Assembly (NCBI GenBank): GCA_963969365.1
Contig: OZ017751.1
Coordinates: 1,674,001-1,738,000 of the forward strand
Source: Asterochloris sp. CNOR1
Taxonomy: Eukaryota; Chlorophyta; Trebouxiophyceae; Trebouxiales; Trebouxiaceae
DNA length: 64,000 nt
Direction: 5' to 3'
Part shown: positions 22,755 to 35,600 of the stretch, in pieces
Numbering within the stretch: position 1 is the stretch's first letter
Layout of the letters: the number at the start of each line of letters is the position of its first letter
The notes under the pieces: generated by a model
Database searches by the model: none
What the model was told of the DNA's origin: nothing
The model's input: only the letters and a program-made list of their open reading frames with translations
Position numbers and translations under genes: made by a program

Positions 22755-24570
22755 GAGGATCACAAAGAATCAAGGTAAGGATGAGGATTGGCAAGATCAG
22801 CTGACGCACAGGTCTTTCAATGCAGATTTGGGGGGATCTGGCACACTTTTAGGCTCAAGTAAGCCTCCGACATGGTAAGCAGCAGAATGGTCACTCGTTT
22901 GGCCTTGCATCCTTGACTCTGGTTTCAAGGTCAAAAGAGCAACAATTCTTTGACCGCCAGCAGGCAGGTTCTGAGATTGTCAATCAGCGTTGCTCACGGG
23001 TGATGTACAGGCCGCATGATCTGGTGGGCAAAGGGCAAGAGGCAGGCTTGGCTGCCCATAATTCTGTGCTAGAGGAACTCGGGGCTGTTTGGTGACCCCA
23101 GCAAGAGTGAGCATCATACATGCGGTCCATGCTCTGCAATGCCTGTCTCGGCAACAGCACACTTCCAGGTGCTGCAGCCCAGGCCTGGCAGCACATACCT
23201 GCTGGCAGTGTGCCAGGGAGGAGGCTGCCTGTACCAACACGAGGCGCTCTGCTATTGTGACACAGCCATTCTGCTGGCTGGTCAGGGGCGTGCCAAAGAG
23301 TGGGGCACACATATGCCATGGTCGGCATCCTTTCATGGTTGCTCAGCTCAGAGTGAGACAAAGCCTGCAGGTGCCCTGAACTCTGGAGGGGAAGGGCTCA
23401 GCATCAGGCTGCTCTGGCAGCCTGTGCAGCAGCTCGGTTGCAGCTGAGGCTGTGAGCAGACAAGCAAGCTGACCAGCAGCATACCTGGCCTTGGCCCAGA
23501 TGCAGGTGGGGTAAGGATGCCACCTTGTCACAGGGGAGGAGGGCCCCAGATCAGCTACGTGTTGGGTGCACCGGTACAGCAGGCAGCTGGCGTCACATGG
23601 CAGCCCTACAGACAGCCAGCGTTCAATTTATGCAGCTTGCCTGCGGAGGGGGGAGGGGGGGGGGGGGGGGGGGGGGAGGATGATGGGGGGGCAGGGCGCT
23701 CAGCCGTGCACCGCAGCCTTATCGTAGCTGCTCGGGTATGATGCTGTGGGCCCAGTCATGCACTGCGACATGTGAGTAATGAGCTGAGCCTTGGCTGCCT
23801 TGCAGGACCCCACTCTGACGTCCACCATGGTGCAGGCTGATGTCTCCACGATGCGATCCTGCATGTGATCCAAAAGCTTTGCCATGGCTCCCCTTGACTG
23901 GATGATGACAGTGCCTCCAAAAGCAATGCAGAGCCCACAGCTAGTGGGCTGCAGTCAGCCAACTCAGCCGCATGCGCAGCGAGGTACAAGGCTCAGCCGC
24001 GTCTATACTGCTGGAGGTAGGACCACGGCATACACTGCAGCAGTCCACAGGTCACTGTCTGGAGATGGCACCGCCGGCAGCACAGTGCCTGCTGGGCACA
24101 GCACACTTGGGTGTGGCTGCTCCATGCGCTGCATGGCTGCCAAACAGAAGGCTGCCACAAAACAAGCGGCGGGCAGGCGCTGTGCTTGTTTCACGGTGAT
24201 CTGCACATATCTGCAGATTACTTGATGTCAGCAGGAGCTCTACAAGCTGGCACTTGGCACCTGACACCGTCTACTTGAGCAAGGCTGCACGTGGGATATT
24301 GAGGACGACACAAGCATGCAGACCTCTGCCTGCAACACTGCATGATTGCTTGAGGAGATAAACTCAGATGCAGCATCCATGCAGCATTCGCCGCAGGGGA
24401 TGACCCTGCATCCAGGAAGCTTGGGGGAGCCAGGGCTTGCAGCGTAGTTTGCACCTTGATTCAATGCTTTGTCATCGTGAAGAACTGTGCAGATTATTTT
24501 GTGGCCAGGCTTATACTGCACTGCTTTCATGAAAATCCAGTGCAGTTGAGAGGGGGCCTCATGACTTTCA
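22755..24570. other. Upstream of the methyltransferase; exon-like segments, no clear gene
   Basis: This 1.8-kb stretch lies between the methyltransferase start and the stop of the next - strand gene. Two - strand segments look exon-like. One at about 23700-23870 (acceptor CATCATCCAG, then KLLDHMQDRIVETSACTMVD, stop at 23700) could be a C-terminal exon. One at about 23193-23260 (NGCVTIAERLVLVQAASSL, donor GTATGT) could be another. I cannot connect either to a gene. A run of 22 G lies at 23655-23676. The methyltransferase promoter must lie here. Confidence 0.4.
23655..23676 (+). repeat. Poly-G tract of 22 bases
   Basis: An uninterrupted run of 22 G with further G-runs on both sides (23648-23692). 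It can form a G-quadruplex and is a common site of sequencing and length error. Confidence 0.9.
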
Positions 24571-26821
24571 TCAGGTCTGCTGGCTCAGTTGCTGCAGGAC
24601 TTCAAGCATTCCAGTCAAGTACTGGGCTGCATCTGACTGCATCTCCCTAAAGCGCTGCAGCTGCTCTGTGTGCAGCTGTATCACCCGCCCTGCCTCACTC
24701 ATGACTGACATATACTCCCTGCGTTCCGTTGACAGCCAGCATGGTGCAGTGTCAGCAGTGTCTGCTGCACCTGCTGAGCCATGTGAGCGATGCGCAAGGT
24801 CATCAACAAACGCCCTGCAGGGCAGCAGCAACCTTTGGTGTCCCACGGGTTACCCCTGTCCCAGCTACACTGCAGAAGGCGCACAGTGCACAGGGTCAAC
24901 ATCGTGTCCTGCATCCTGACAGGTCACTGAGCAGCAGAAAAGGGACAGGGGTCTGTGCGCTTCTGGCAGTGCGCTTGCCTGAATGCGCCGTTGGCAGCGA
25001 GAAGCTCCCTGGGCAGCCTGCTTCCATCCTCTGGTGGTGAAGCGGCTGCAGCGTGCAGGGGTGCGCCTTGCTGCCCCTGATGGGGCAAGCTGCCGCTGGC
25101 GTGCTGCTCGCTGCCTTGCCGCAGTGCAACCTGCTTCTCAAGCTCTCCCTCGTCTGACACTCGGTTGCCATGCCTCAGCAGCCGCACCCGCTCAAAGATG
25201 CGGCGCGCCACAGAGCTCTGCTGAGGTTGGCTGGCAGGAGCACTGTACAGCTCTGAGGTTGCAGGTTGCAGACTGCTGGGCAGCAGCTGATCCTGCTTGG
25301 GAGCAGGGCGGTCCTCTTGGGAGGATGCAGGCTGCAGGCTGGGCAGCAGCTGGGGAGCTGACCTGGCTGATCTAGACGGTAGAACCTACAAGTGTTACAC
25401 ACATGAGTCAGCAGGGTCTTCCATGTCACATGCTCAGGCCCATCACCAACTCCTGCTTGACTTCCATCATGATCAGACCTTGTTGCTGGCACGCAGGTCT
25501 TGCGCGGAGATGTGTCCAACATAAACGCAACCCTGCCTGACAGCAACAAGTTGGGTATACCTTAGACAGATATACTAACCTGAACATGGCGGGCTGTCGC
25601 TTCCTCCCCATCCAGCAGCATCCTGCTGCCCTGCTGCAGCGCCTTGATGTGCAGATAGACGCCCTGCACATGCGCTGGCCCCTTGTGCGTCGGTGGCACG
25701 GGTGTCTCCCTCTGCGGTGTTGAGGGCGCCAGCGGCTCAGCCCAGGCATCAATCACTGCCTCCTGCTTGGGCTGTGGCTCGCTGGTTGCAAGCAGCTCAG
25801 GGGTGACCTCCTCCAGATGCAGCGGAGGCACCTGCGGCCTGCCGGTGGCAGCAGGCGCCTGGCCCGCCTGCTCAGCCTCGGAGCGGTTGCCATTCCCAGG
25901 GGCAGCATCATGGGTGGGGCCAACAGCAGCAGCACTCATACCGCCCTCTGTGCTGCTGCTGTTGCTGCCCAACTCCAAGGCATCTGCCACGTGCCGTGGG
26001 GTGTTGGCTGGTGCACTTCCTGGTCTGAGACTTGCACTGAGCCTCCGGGATGGGCGCCGCAGGGCTGCCTCAGAGTCACTGAAGTGGGGTAGCGTGGCCG
26101 TGCCGACTGCCAATCCAGGGCTGCGGCCATGCTGCAGCTGCACATCACTCAGGGAAGGCAGCGTGGCAGGTCCACCTACCACGCCGGAGCCACGGCCATG
26201 CTGCAGGTGCTGCTTTGCATTGATGGCATCTGCCACTTCTGCTGACAGGCTGGCCAGCGTTGCTCTCTGGGCTCCCACTGACTTTGAACGGACCACCCTG
26301 TCGGCCTGGTGCTGCACCTCCCACTGCTGCTGCCGGCAGAAGGCCTCCAGCCGCAATACCGCTGACTTCACAATGCTCATGCTGCCTTTGGCGGCGCTGG
26401 GTGCCTCTCCAGCCTCCTCAGCAGTCACAGGCTGAGGCTGCTGGACAGCGGCTTGAGCAGCAGCGTCGCTGGGGGGCTTGAACACCCGCCAGCGCGGCAG
26501 AACGCCGTCCCTCGCTGCCACCAGCCGGGCATCCCTGGGCAGCTGCCTGGAAGCCCCAGCCAGCCCTGCTGCCTGCCCAGCAGCCGCCACTGGCCCCCTT
26601 GAGACCTGAGCAGCCCCAGCACGCCCCGCTGCAGCCCCAGCAGCTGCCACAGGCCCCCTGATGTAGGGCGCCAGCGGGGCCAGGTGGTAGTGGCGCCTGA
26701 TGCTGGCCCGAGCTGACAGCTTGCTGCCATGCTGGGTGGGTGGAGCCTGACCGACACTGGTGCCAGCAGGCCCGTCACGCAGCTCAATCACAACATCCTG
26801 CTGCGCCGACTGGCCATTCAG
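24571..26821 (-). CDS. Coiled-coil protein or tail, not recognised
   Basis: Three exons are supported: 25580-26821 (about 414 residues), 24979-25385 and about 24571-24814, with a stop at 24571. The first is rich in Ala, Pro and Arg, with repeated GPVAAAG(Q/A)AAG(L/R)AGA units near its start and basic segments such as RRHYHLAPLAPYIRGP. A helical stretch around EAFCRQQQWEVQHQADRVV follows. The last exon is a likely coiled coil (VIQLHTEQLQRFREMQSDAA). The 24979-25385 exon appears to use a GC donor (CAG|GCAAGC). No start codon is visible: the exon at 26821 has a splice acceptor, so coding continues to the right. It may be the far C-terminal tail of the polycystin gene, which runs on the same strand, or a separate gene. 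No family is recognised. Confidence 0.5.
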
Positions 26822-27349
26822 CTGCGTCCTGCACGCAACAAATGCAACATGTGTGTCAGAAGGCAGCTCTGTTGTCAGCTCATCGCATGCATCCTGCCAG
26901 CTGGCTACTGCTCAGCTGCACAGGCAACTGCTTTGTATCGAATTCCGGCTCATGGTTGCCAGGCAGGCTGTGCCCCTTGCATAGTCTTGACTGACATAAC
27001 GCTGCATCCTGCAGCACAGCACCAGGTTTGGAGGTTGTCAAGCGGCGACCAGCCTCGATACCGTGCAGCGCAGCAGGCTGGCTCAGCTGGCGTCTACAAG
27101 TCGTGGGCATCCAGCCCCACGTCAGTGGAGACACCCTCACGGGCACAGTGTCACTATGCTTATGTGATAGCCCAGCTGCTCTGTGCGCCTCATGTGCTGC
27201 CAGCCACTGCATCGCTTGCACATCTGTTCACTGCCCTGGTCAAGAATGCTGGAGGTCACCGCCAGGTGCAGCTGCTGATTGTGCTGGCAGGCCCTTGCTG
27301 TATGAGAGAGATAGTTGCTGCTGACATCAAGATGCCTTCGACGCCAGCA

Positions 27350-29135
27350 TGCCTCACATGTGGAAGTCCTCCCTGTGCTGCTCAATCGCTGGCCTGAGGG
27401 AGTCATACAGGGCCAAGGGCTCTGCAATGACCCCTTTCCTGTGGGTGTTGGGGGGCGGAACCCGGCCCCTGAGCGGTGGCAGTCCACGTCCGAGAAAGGC
27501 TTTCCTAGGCAAGGTTCTGCCAGAAAGGTCCGCCTTGCCCTCTCCCTGCACACAGGTGGGAAAGGTATGCAAAAGCCGATATCTGCACATTGCAGAGGCT
27601 GCAGGATGCAGTCCAGATTGAGTGGGCAGAGTCAAGTCATGCATGATGAGTAGCCCGGGCCGCTGGCTGGGGAAATGAGGCCTTGCCTGCTGCCTGGGGC
27701 TGGTTGGCAAAGACCGAATGCCCACGCTGAGAGGCTTTTGCCGGGACAGGCTCCCCTCCTTGCTGTGCTCAATGGCCGGCCCAAGCGTCTTGTGCAGAAA
27801 TAGGGGCTCTAGGCGCAACCAGGCTCTGTGGGTATTGGCGGGAGCCACCTGGCCCTCCACTGGCTGCCGCCCTGCTTCCTGCATAGCAACAGCATTGTCG
27901 AGGCAAGGGCACACAACATTGTTGTAGGCTTTCAGTTACACACGACCTGGGCAGCGTGCTACACAACAGGCTGATCATCCGCCGTGCTGAGGTAGGCAAC
28001 CTACCACAGGCAGCCTGAGTGGCGTTGGTCTGCCAGCACAGCCTCCTGTTTGGTAGGCTGAGAAGTAGTCATCATGCATGAGGAGCGCCACGACAATGTT
28101 TGCACTGCAAGGAGCCCTACATCATGGATGATTTTCTCCATGAGTGTGCCCGCTTACTATGAAGCCTGCCATCTGCGGAGCCCTGTCAAGGCCTGTGAAG
28201 GCCTGCACAGTCTACTGCTGGGAAGTGTGCTCTTAAGCAGGACGTCATCCTCAAACAGACTATCTTGCCAGCACAGCCTGCTTTCTGCAAGTGGGCAGCC
28301 AAGATGCACTTCTTGCTGGAGCAGGCCGTGTTGCCTGCAGAGCCTGCTGCCTGGGGGTCGATGGCAACGACCGGATCCCCACATTCAACGTGTGCCGCCT
28401 GAACAGCGGCTCTGAGTCCATCCTTGCTCGGTCAGAGTTGGGTGGAGCCACTCTGCCCTCCAGGGGTGGCTGTCCCTGCCCCAGGGAGCGGCTCCTGCGC
28501 AGGGTGGCATCACCCTCAGGCTGTACAGCATCCTGCACACAGGCACGGACGTTTCCAGCAGGTGACTGCTTCACCCACAGCCTGTGACTGACTTCCCAGG
28601 GAGCTGTCTGGGGGCAGAAGTAGGCGACTTGCAGCCTGTGCAGCATCCTGCATGCAGGCACAGAAGCGTTGAGCGGTGTGCAAGGGGCTGCTGAGCCCAA
28701 GCTTGTCAGTTCTTCACTAACAGGGAGTCCTAGGCAGGGTCGTGTCACCCTCAGACTTTGCAACGTGCTGCAGGCCAGTGTGCGGGAGGGCATATTGAGC
28801 ACTGGGGCTGGAGATCATGCCTGACTCCTGCGTCCAGCGTTGCCTTGCCTGCTTTCTTGCATGGTCACAGGCTCCTCCACAGCACTGACCGACGCTGCCT
28901 GCATTGCTTCTTACCTAGTGTTGCTTCCAGTGAGCACAGCAGGCGGGACACGTTGTGCAAAGCTGCAGGCAGGCACACAGATGATGGGCAGCCAGCAGGG
29001 AATGTATGGCATTGGTCACTGCAAGGAGCTGACTTGCCTGTCCAGCCTGCTCCCGGGGAGTGCGCTCCAGTGAGCGGATGCCAACCCTTTGAGGGCTGCT
29101 CTGATTACCCCACGCCTCCATGACATTCCTGACTG
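27350..29135 (-). CDS. Tail exons with repeated VGIRSL-PRQQ unit
   Basis: Four exon-like blocks on the - strand resemble one another: about 29060-29130 (VRNVMEAWGNQSS, then VGIRSLERTPREQ), 28340-28530 (PPLEGRVAPPNSDRARM, then VGIRSLPSTPRQQ), 27685-27880 (VEGQVAPANTHRAW, then VGIRSLPTSPRQQ) and 27354-27560 (PPLRGRVPPPNTHRKGV, PAIEQHRED). Three appear to end at GC donors (CAG|GCAAGT, CAG|GCAAGG, CAG|GCAACA). They probably arose by exon duplication and are best read as cytoplasmic tail of the polycystin gene to the right. A - strand TGTAA at 27936-27940 lies among them, so the gene might instead end before the two leftmost blocks. Function unknown. Confidence 0.45.
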
Positions 29136-29660
29136 ATGCAGGTCGCCGCCGACGGCGAGGCGCTGGGGCTCGGGGTGATGCCAAGTCAATGGACCTGCAG
29201 GCATGGCATGAGAGCTCGCTTGCAGGCAAACATTCCACACATGCTGCGCTGCACATTGGAGGACTTGGAAGAAGGTCTGCTGGCAGGCATGAGAGCCAGC
29301 TGCTGAGGGCCAGTGAGACTCTGCGGCGCCTCAGCGTTTCAGGCACCACAGTGTGCAGCCACCTGATGCCAACCAGTCTGCTGCTGCGGGGAGGGCTGCT
29401 GGGCTCGCTGTCAGAGCTGCTCTCGCTGTCGTCCCCAGGCAGGCCACGCCAGGGCCGCCAATGCTGCGTCTTGCGCGACAGCTGCAGCCTGGGGATGTGA
29501 GCCCTGCAGCATTGGCAGCAGGTCTATACCAGACATGCATGGTGTTCCTAAGCTAGGCATGATCAAAGTGCTGGTGGCAGTCGACTGGACAGTGGCTCCT
29601 GGCCTGATCAGACTGCTCATACTGCAGCAGCAGCGGGGCCTGGCCCCACTGCTCCGTCAC

Positions 29661-32600
29661 CTGATGGATCGGATGGCGGCCAGCACTGCAGCTGTCTTTA
29701 TGGTACGCTGCCAGATGTGGTGATGCCGCCGATCCACCTGCTCCCGGAGGTCCCTTCTCAGGGCATCCCTGGTGCCAGCCTCCACCAGCCTCAAGGTCTG
29801 CTGCTTGTGCCGCGGGGCCACCAGCCGCAAAGCGTGCGCATTGCATTGGCTGGCCTGCATCAGGGCAAGACTGGGAAGCCTCAGAATGGCATGTGGTGTG
29901 GCTCCAACACCTGCAAAGCATGCGCATTGCACCTGCTGGCCTGCATCAGAGCAGCTGGCCTGCATCAGGCATGCCTTCTCTTATGTAGTGGGGCCAGCCT
30001 GACAGAGGAAGCGAGCTGGTTAGCTGCAGAACCTGACTATGGCCCTGCCAGGGCGCAGCAGCAACGGTGCGGCGTAGTTGACAAAGAACTGCTGTCCATC
30101 TGGACAGTGAGGCAGCCTTGCAGCAGCACTGTTCTGCGCACCACCAGGCCTGGCGCAGCAGCAATTGGGCGGTGCACACATGCAGCTAGGACCTGCACCC
30201 TCCTGATTGCTGCTCGCTCTGACACCACCCTGCGGAGTTTCAGCACAGCACTGCTGCAATCCTTGGGAGCAGCCTGCCATGGCACAGCAGCACGGGTTGA
30301 GGCTCAGCATCCACCTGCAGCAGCCTGCCACGCCTACACCTCTGCTGCACGGGCGTTGGCTGAGGGATGAGAGTGCGACCGTCACACTCTTCATCCTCGG
30401 CCTGAGCTTTAGCCTCAGCCACAGCCTCTGCAGATGGATAAATCCTCCTGGTGGGCCGTCTCAGTTGCCTGTGCACAAAGGTTTGGGGTCCCCAGTGCTG
30501 CCTCCTGCACAGCACAGCAGGCAGGCTCTTCAGTACACCGTTCCGCAAGTACAGCCGCTGACCATCCTTGATCGCTGCCTGTGTCAAGCCGACGCGGGTG
30601 CAGGGCTCTGATCAGGGCGGCCATGTCCATTTGGGAGACAGCTGCCCGAGCATCGCCACGCTCAGGAAGAAACATCAATATTACATGTCAGGTGGAGTGC
30701 CACATCGCACCTGAGGCCCTCTTTGGGCTGCTCCCCATTCAGGCCCTGCACCAGAAGGAGGCACACTGCCTCCAGCTCCTGCTGGGGGAATGCCTCCAAT
30801 GCCACACCACGCGGTGAGTGCTGAGCCACCCAGGCGATTCTTTTGGTCTGAAGGCTGGGCGCCAGCCGAGCCAGGCGTTTCCGAGCTCTGCAGCAGGCAA
30901 GTGCTCCTGTGCGCCAGCGGCATTCAAGTCGAACTGCCTGCTGCCCTGTGGCAGTGCCTCTGCAAGCCACTGGTTGGGCAACAAGGGAGGACATCAGGTG
31001 CTCACTCCAGCCGTGACGGTTCTGGCTCTTGACTTCCACCTTGGGGCATGAACAAGCTGGCTGTTGCAGCACAGCAGCAGGCCACCGTGTGACACACCTG
31101 CTGGAGGGGCTGGCGCACAGTCCACTGTATATGGCCCACTGCCAGTGCGCTCTGGCCAGCATTGGGAGCCTTGATCTGTCCCACTCCCATTGCTCATCAA
31201 AATCTGGAGCCAATCCCCTACAAGCACCAGTTGATGCCATGCCTTGCTGTACTTCAGGGCTAGCACCATGAAGAGCTTGCTGCTGGCAGCTTGCAAGAAG
31301 ATGTCCTCTGGCAGCACTGAATGGTCAAGGCATGCGGGCAGCGGCTGACCTGATGACAGTGTGGGCTCGACACCCTGAGAGCATATAGCAGCAGGCCTGC
31401 CATGTCGACCCCGATGCGGCTGGGCCATGCTGTAGTCTGCGCGCCTCAAGTTCTTGCCGCCAACGGTGCAGCGCTGTCCAGGCAAAGGCCAGCATGAGGG
31501 GCTGAAGCACACACCTCACTGCAAGCAGGAGGAACAGCACCAGGGCAGCCTGCAGTGACAGCAGACAACTGATAGAGTGAAGCAGCAAAAGGGACAGCAT
31601 AAGCTGGCCAGGCAAGCATCAGTATTGGCTCTTCCACCTGGGCAAGCCGATGCGCCACAGGCAGCGTTCCCTGTGCAAACTGCCGGGTCAGCAGCACAGC
31701 CTCAGAATGGAAGTTGACTCTGATCCAAGCTAGTGTCTGAACCTGCAGGGCCCCTGCAGAGGCAAGGAGCAGAGCTGAAGCGGCAGCGATCTGGCAACAT
31801 TATCTGAGGGCAAAAGGGCAGACTACTCTTCAGCACAGCAGGACGCAGGCACAAGGACTGGGGTGACTCAGCTTGCCTGCGTATGAGCTGAACACCTGAA
31901 TGGTGTCGCCAGCAGTGATGACAAAGAAGACACCCAGCATCAGCAGCACGGCAGTGATGCCCAGGAGCAGGTGTAAAAGAGCGCTGCTGAGCTGCCGCAC
32001 AGGCCGCCAGAGTGCTGGCCACAGAACCTGCCTCCTGCAGGTCAGGCACCCGGTCAGGAAGCCTCAGCTGTGACCCAGCAGCCCAGGACTGACTTCAGCT
32101 GCATGAGCTGCTTGCGGGCAGCCGGCAGCATGTCCTCACCATCTGGCTGCAAGCCTCAACACCAGCACCACCACAGTCAGGCATTGCAGGAACCCCGCCC
32201 AGGATAGAAGCGTTGACAACTGCCCCAGCTGGTCCAGAAAGGCCGCAAATGCTTGCAGGCCTGCATCAGTAGTCCCACTTCTCGCTTGATCCGCAAGCAT
32301 AGGGTTGTCTGGTGCAAGCAATGCCTCAGGCAGCTGTAAACTGGGGCAGCTCCTGACTCTCTGCAGCAGCCACAGGCCGCACACACCAGAAGCGCTGCAA
32401 AAGTGCATCTGAGGCAGATCTGAGGCAAGCAGCGCTTCAGGTACCCAGCTACGATGCCACACCTGTGCTATCCTGAGCCAGCATCCATCTGTCTGCAGGA
32501 TTATGTCCACTCAGGGGGTCACTACTGATGGGAGACTGCCTGGCTAACAGCTGGAACCTGGCAGGGCTGTCATTGTTGCTGTCAAGAGCCTTGTAGGATG

Positions 32601-35600
32601 TTTCTGGCCGCAGCTGAATGGCCTGGAAGCTGACTTGCAGGATGTACATCAGCAATACTGCAGCTCAGCAGCAACAGAAGTTCATGAGAAGTTGTTGAGG
32701 GGAGGGGCCAGCGCAGCAGGCTGCCTGCTCAGCATGTGCTGCCGCTTCTGTAAAGCGACCGGGCAGGGCATGTTGGCGGAAAGTGCAGCACAGCCACCAC
32801 CTCATGGCGCCAGACTGACCATTGCGAGTCATCTGGTGTCCATCGCAGAAAGCCACTTTCTCGCGCAGTGGAGGGTGCCCAGAGACATCCACAAGAGGAA
32901 GACAAACCCCCCTGACCTGTGGCTGACAGCAGACAGATGGCTAGGTCCAGAGCTTCTGCCGCCCAGATCTGCCTGATGACAGTTGCGCTCTGGGTCCATT
33001 GGGACCGCAGAGCCCAGATGAGGTGCCGGACGGTCTGGAAGATGAAAATGAATGTGAAACATGCCAGCAGCGTGTCCAGTATGCCCTGCCTGGCCCTGCA
33101 GAGTGCAGGTCGCTCTTACTGCCTGCCCGGCTGCTCAGCCCTGACATTGGCATGCGGCCGGGACTGACACATGTCTGGAGCTTGGGCAAAGACACTGGGC
33201 CTCACATGTGGTGCCGGGAGACATAAGGTGAGATGGGCAGAGAGCAGATCGTCCATCTGCCGGCAATGTGGCCACAGCCAACCCAGGTAAAGTCAATCAG
33301 AATGAAGCCCCAGACAGGGCCCCTTGGGTTCAGGGTGGCCAGTTTGAGCTGCAACTGTTGAGTGCTGCCATCCAGAAAGCTGCCCTCCTGCAGGAGCATG
33401 ACACGATTCAGGAGAGAGGCGACATGACAGCACAGGCCCTTGTGAGTAAACATCAAACGCCTGGCATCAGCAGCCTGCAGAGCCAGGCTCCAGACCCAAC
33501 TCCTGGCAAAAGATAAGCAACAGACACAAGCCTGTTTTTGGCAAGCTGTGGCAGCCAGGTCCAAACCCCTTGCTGGCAGACACCCAATCCTTGCGGGGAC
33601 CTATGACTGGCAGAGACACATCTGACAGCACACACCTGCAGCTCATCCAGCTGGTCCCTGGAGCGATTGCGCGTCATCTGGGTGCTCCAAAGGACAAAAG
33701 TGGAGCCCGCACTCCTGGGAAGGCCTCCGCTGGCGGTAGAGGCTGCTTGTGGGACGAATCCAAAAGGGTTGCCATTTGAGTCCGCCTCGAGTGAGCCCTG
33801 CAGGGGAGAACAGCTTGAGGCCTGACCCAGCATAGAGATAGCTTGCAGGCTAGTGCTATCAGGCTTGAAACCGGGTACCATCGTGGAAGCCTGTGCATAC
33901 ATAGACAAGAGATGCAGCCTACTGTGGAGCATTTTGTACTTGTGCAGAGAGTCAGGCAGCAGCACCTGTGAGATATTGTAGTACTCAGCTTCACGGCCAA
34001 TGAGGTCTCTGCGCCACATGCTGGCAAAAGGGGCAAAGACTGCATCCCAGCCATAGTTGTATGCAGGGCTGCTGGGTACATGCTGACCTGCATCAGACAA
34101 GGTATCAGAGATTGTGGCTGCAGCTTGCCGAAGAGGATGCAGGTCAGGCATGCAGTGCAGGGAAGAGCAAGGTCTGCTTTCGCACAGGAACAGGGATTTG
34201 AATGACAGGCATCATGCCCCAGGGCCAAAGATTTCTGACCTGTGAAGCAAGCAGACTGGCTTCGTCCAAAGAAGCTCCAGCAGGGCGGAGAGGCAGCAGC
34301 CCTTGCCTGCAGGCCACAAACATGGGAGAGACGCACCTCTGCACATCTGCCAGTCACACAGCAGAAGCGGTCCTTGGCGCAAGGCTGACATCGACAAGAA
34401 GGATGGCTTCGTGATGGGTGGGGGCACTGTCGACAGGCAGATGTGGGAAAAGGGTGGTCCTCCAGCCAGCCCACCTGGCTGAGCAGCATGCCACCCACAA
34501 CCTCGTTGCTCCTGCCCTGTCCAATGATGCGCCGGCGGCTTGGCTCATCTTGAGAGGTCGCCACACAGCCAGGCGGGGTGCTCCAAGAATCATAGCCAGA
34601 CCAGGGGCCAGACATCAGAGAGGCATGGGCCTGGCAGCCTGCCCCGTGCTGGCTGACTGCAACTGCACTCCCCACCTGCGAAGCAGCCTGGCCTTCAGGC
34701 AAAGGAAGCAGGCCGGCAAAGGAAGCAGGCCGGCCTGAATCTTAAAGCTGGCCTTTGTGCATACTGAAGAGGCAAGGAGCTGGCAACAAGCAAGGGCTGG
34801 CCTGTCTGACAACTGCTGAGGCGAGGGGCTGGCAGCAGGGGTCACCTGAACCTCAAAAGCGGTCTGCTTGGCTCTGCATGCTTGGCAGCCCTGCACGTAG
34901 GTTGTGGTGAGCTCCACACGGGAGCGCCCTGCATCTGTCTCAGCCTCGCGAACCCGCTGGACGGTCCCCTGCAAATGAATCACAGGTCATTGCCCCCCAG
35001 GAGTGGAGACGCATGCAACCCTGGCGGAGGCTGGGCTTTGTGGGCCACCAGGCCTGACTGGTCTAGACTCCAATGTGCCCACTATGCATGGCTGCCCGCA
35101 TGGCAGCGCTAAATGCCTGACTGAGCTTGCTGTTTGCACTGTGTACCCTTGCACTGCTGCCCGCTGTGCGGGCCACCTGCCTGTAAGAGGTCGCCATGCT
35201 GCTGGCCAGGTGGTGTGCTCAGCCAGCCCTCCAGGCTGCTCAGCACCGCCGCCCTGCCTGTCAGCAGGGACAGCTCCTGCTGAGCAGTTGTGTTCGTGCA
35301 TGTCAGCAGCTGCAGCAGCTGGTTTGCCGCTGAGGCAGCAGCGAGGCTGTCCTGCAGCTGGGCCTGGGTGGCAAGGGTCAGCGCTTGTGTGTAGTCCAGA
35401 GCTGGCGTGACTTGTGTGGTGGTTGGCAGCGCTGACAGCTTGAGGGTTTGCAGGGCGGTGAGCGGCGAGCCGCCAGATGCGGCAGCCTGCAATACAATGG
35501 AGTATCAGGAGTGGGGTGGGGAGTTGCTTGAGAAAAGGACACTTCACAAGCCAGCCTACCTCGTTCAGGTATGAATTGAGCAGGAGGCTGCTGTTGGACA

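Noticed and set aside
25683-26435. 250-codon + strand frame
   Set aside because: It mirrors the long - strand exon 25580-26821, which has splice sites at both ends.
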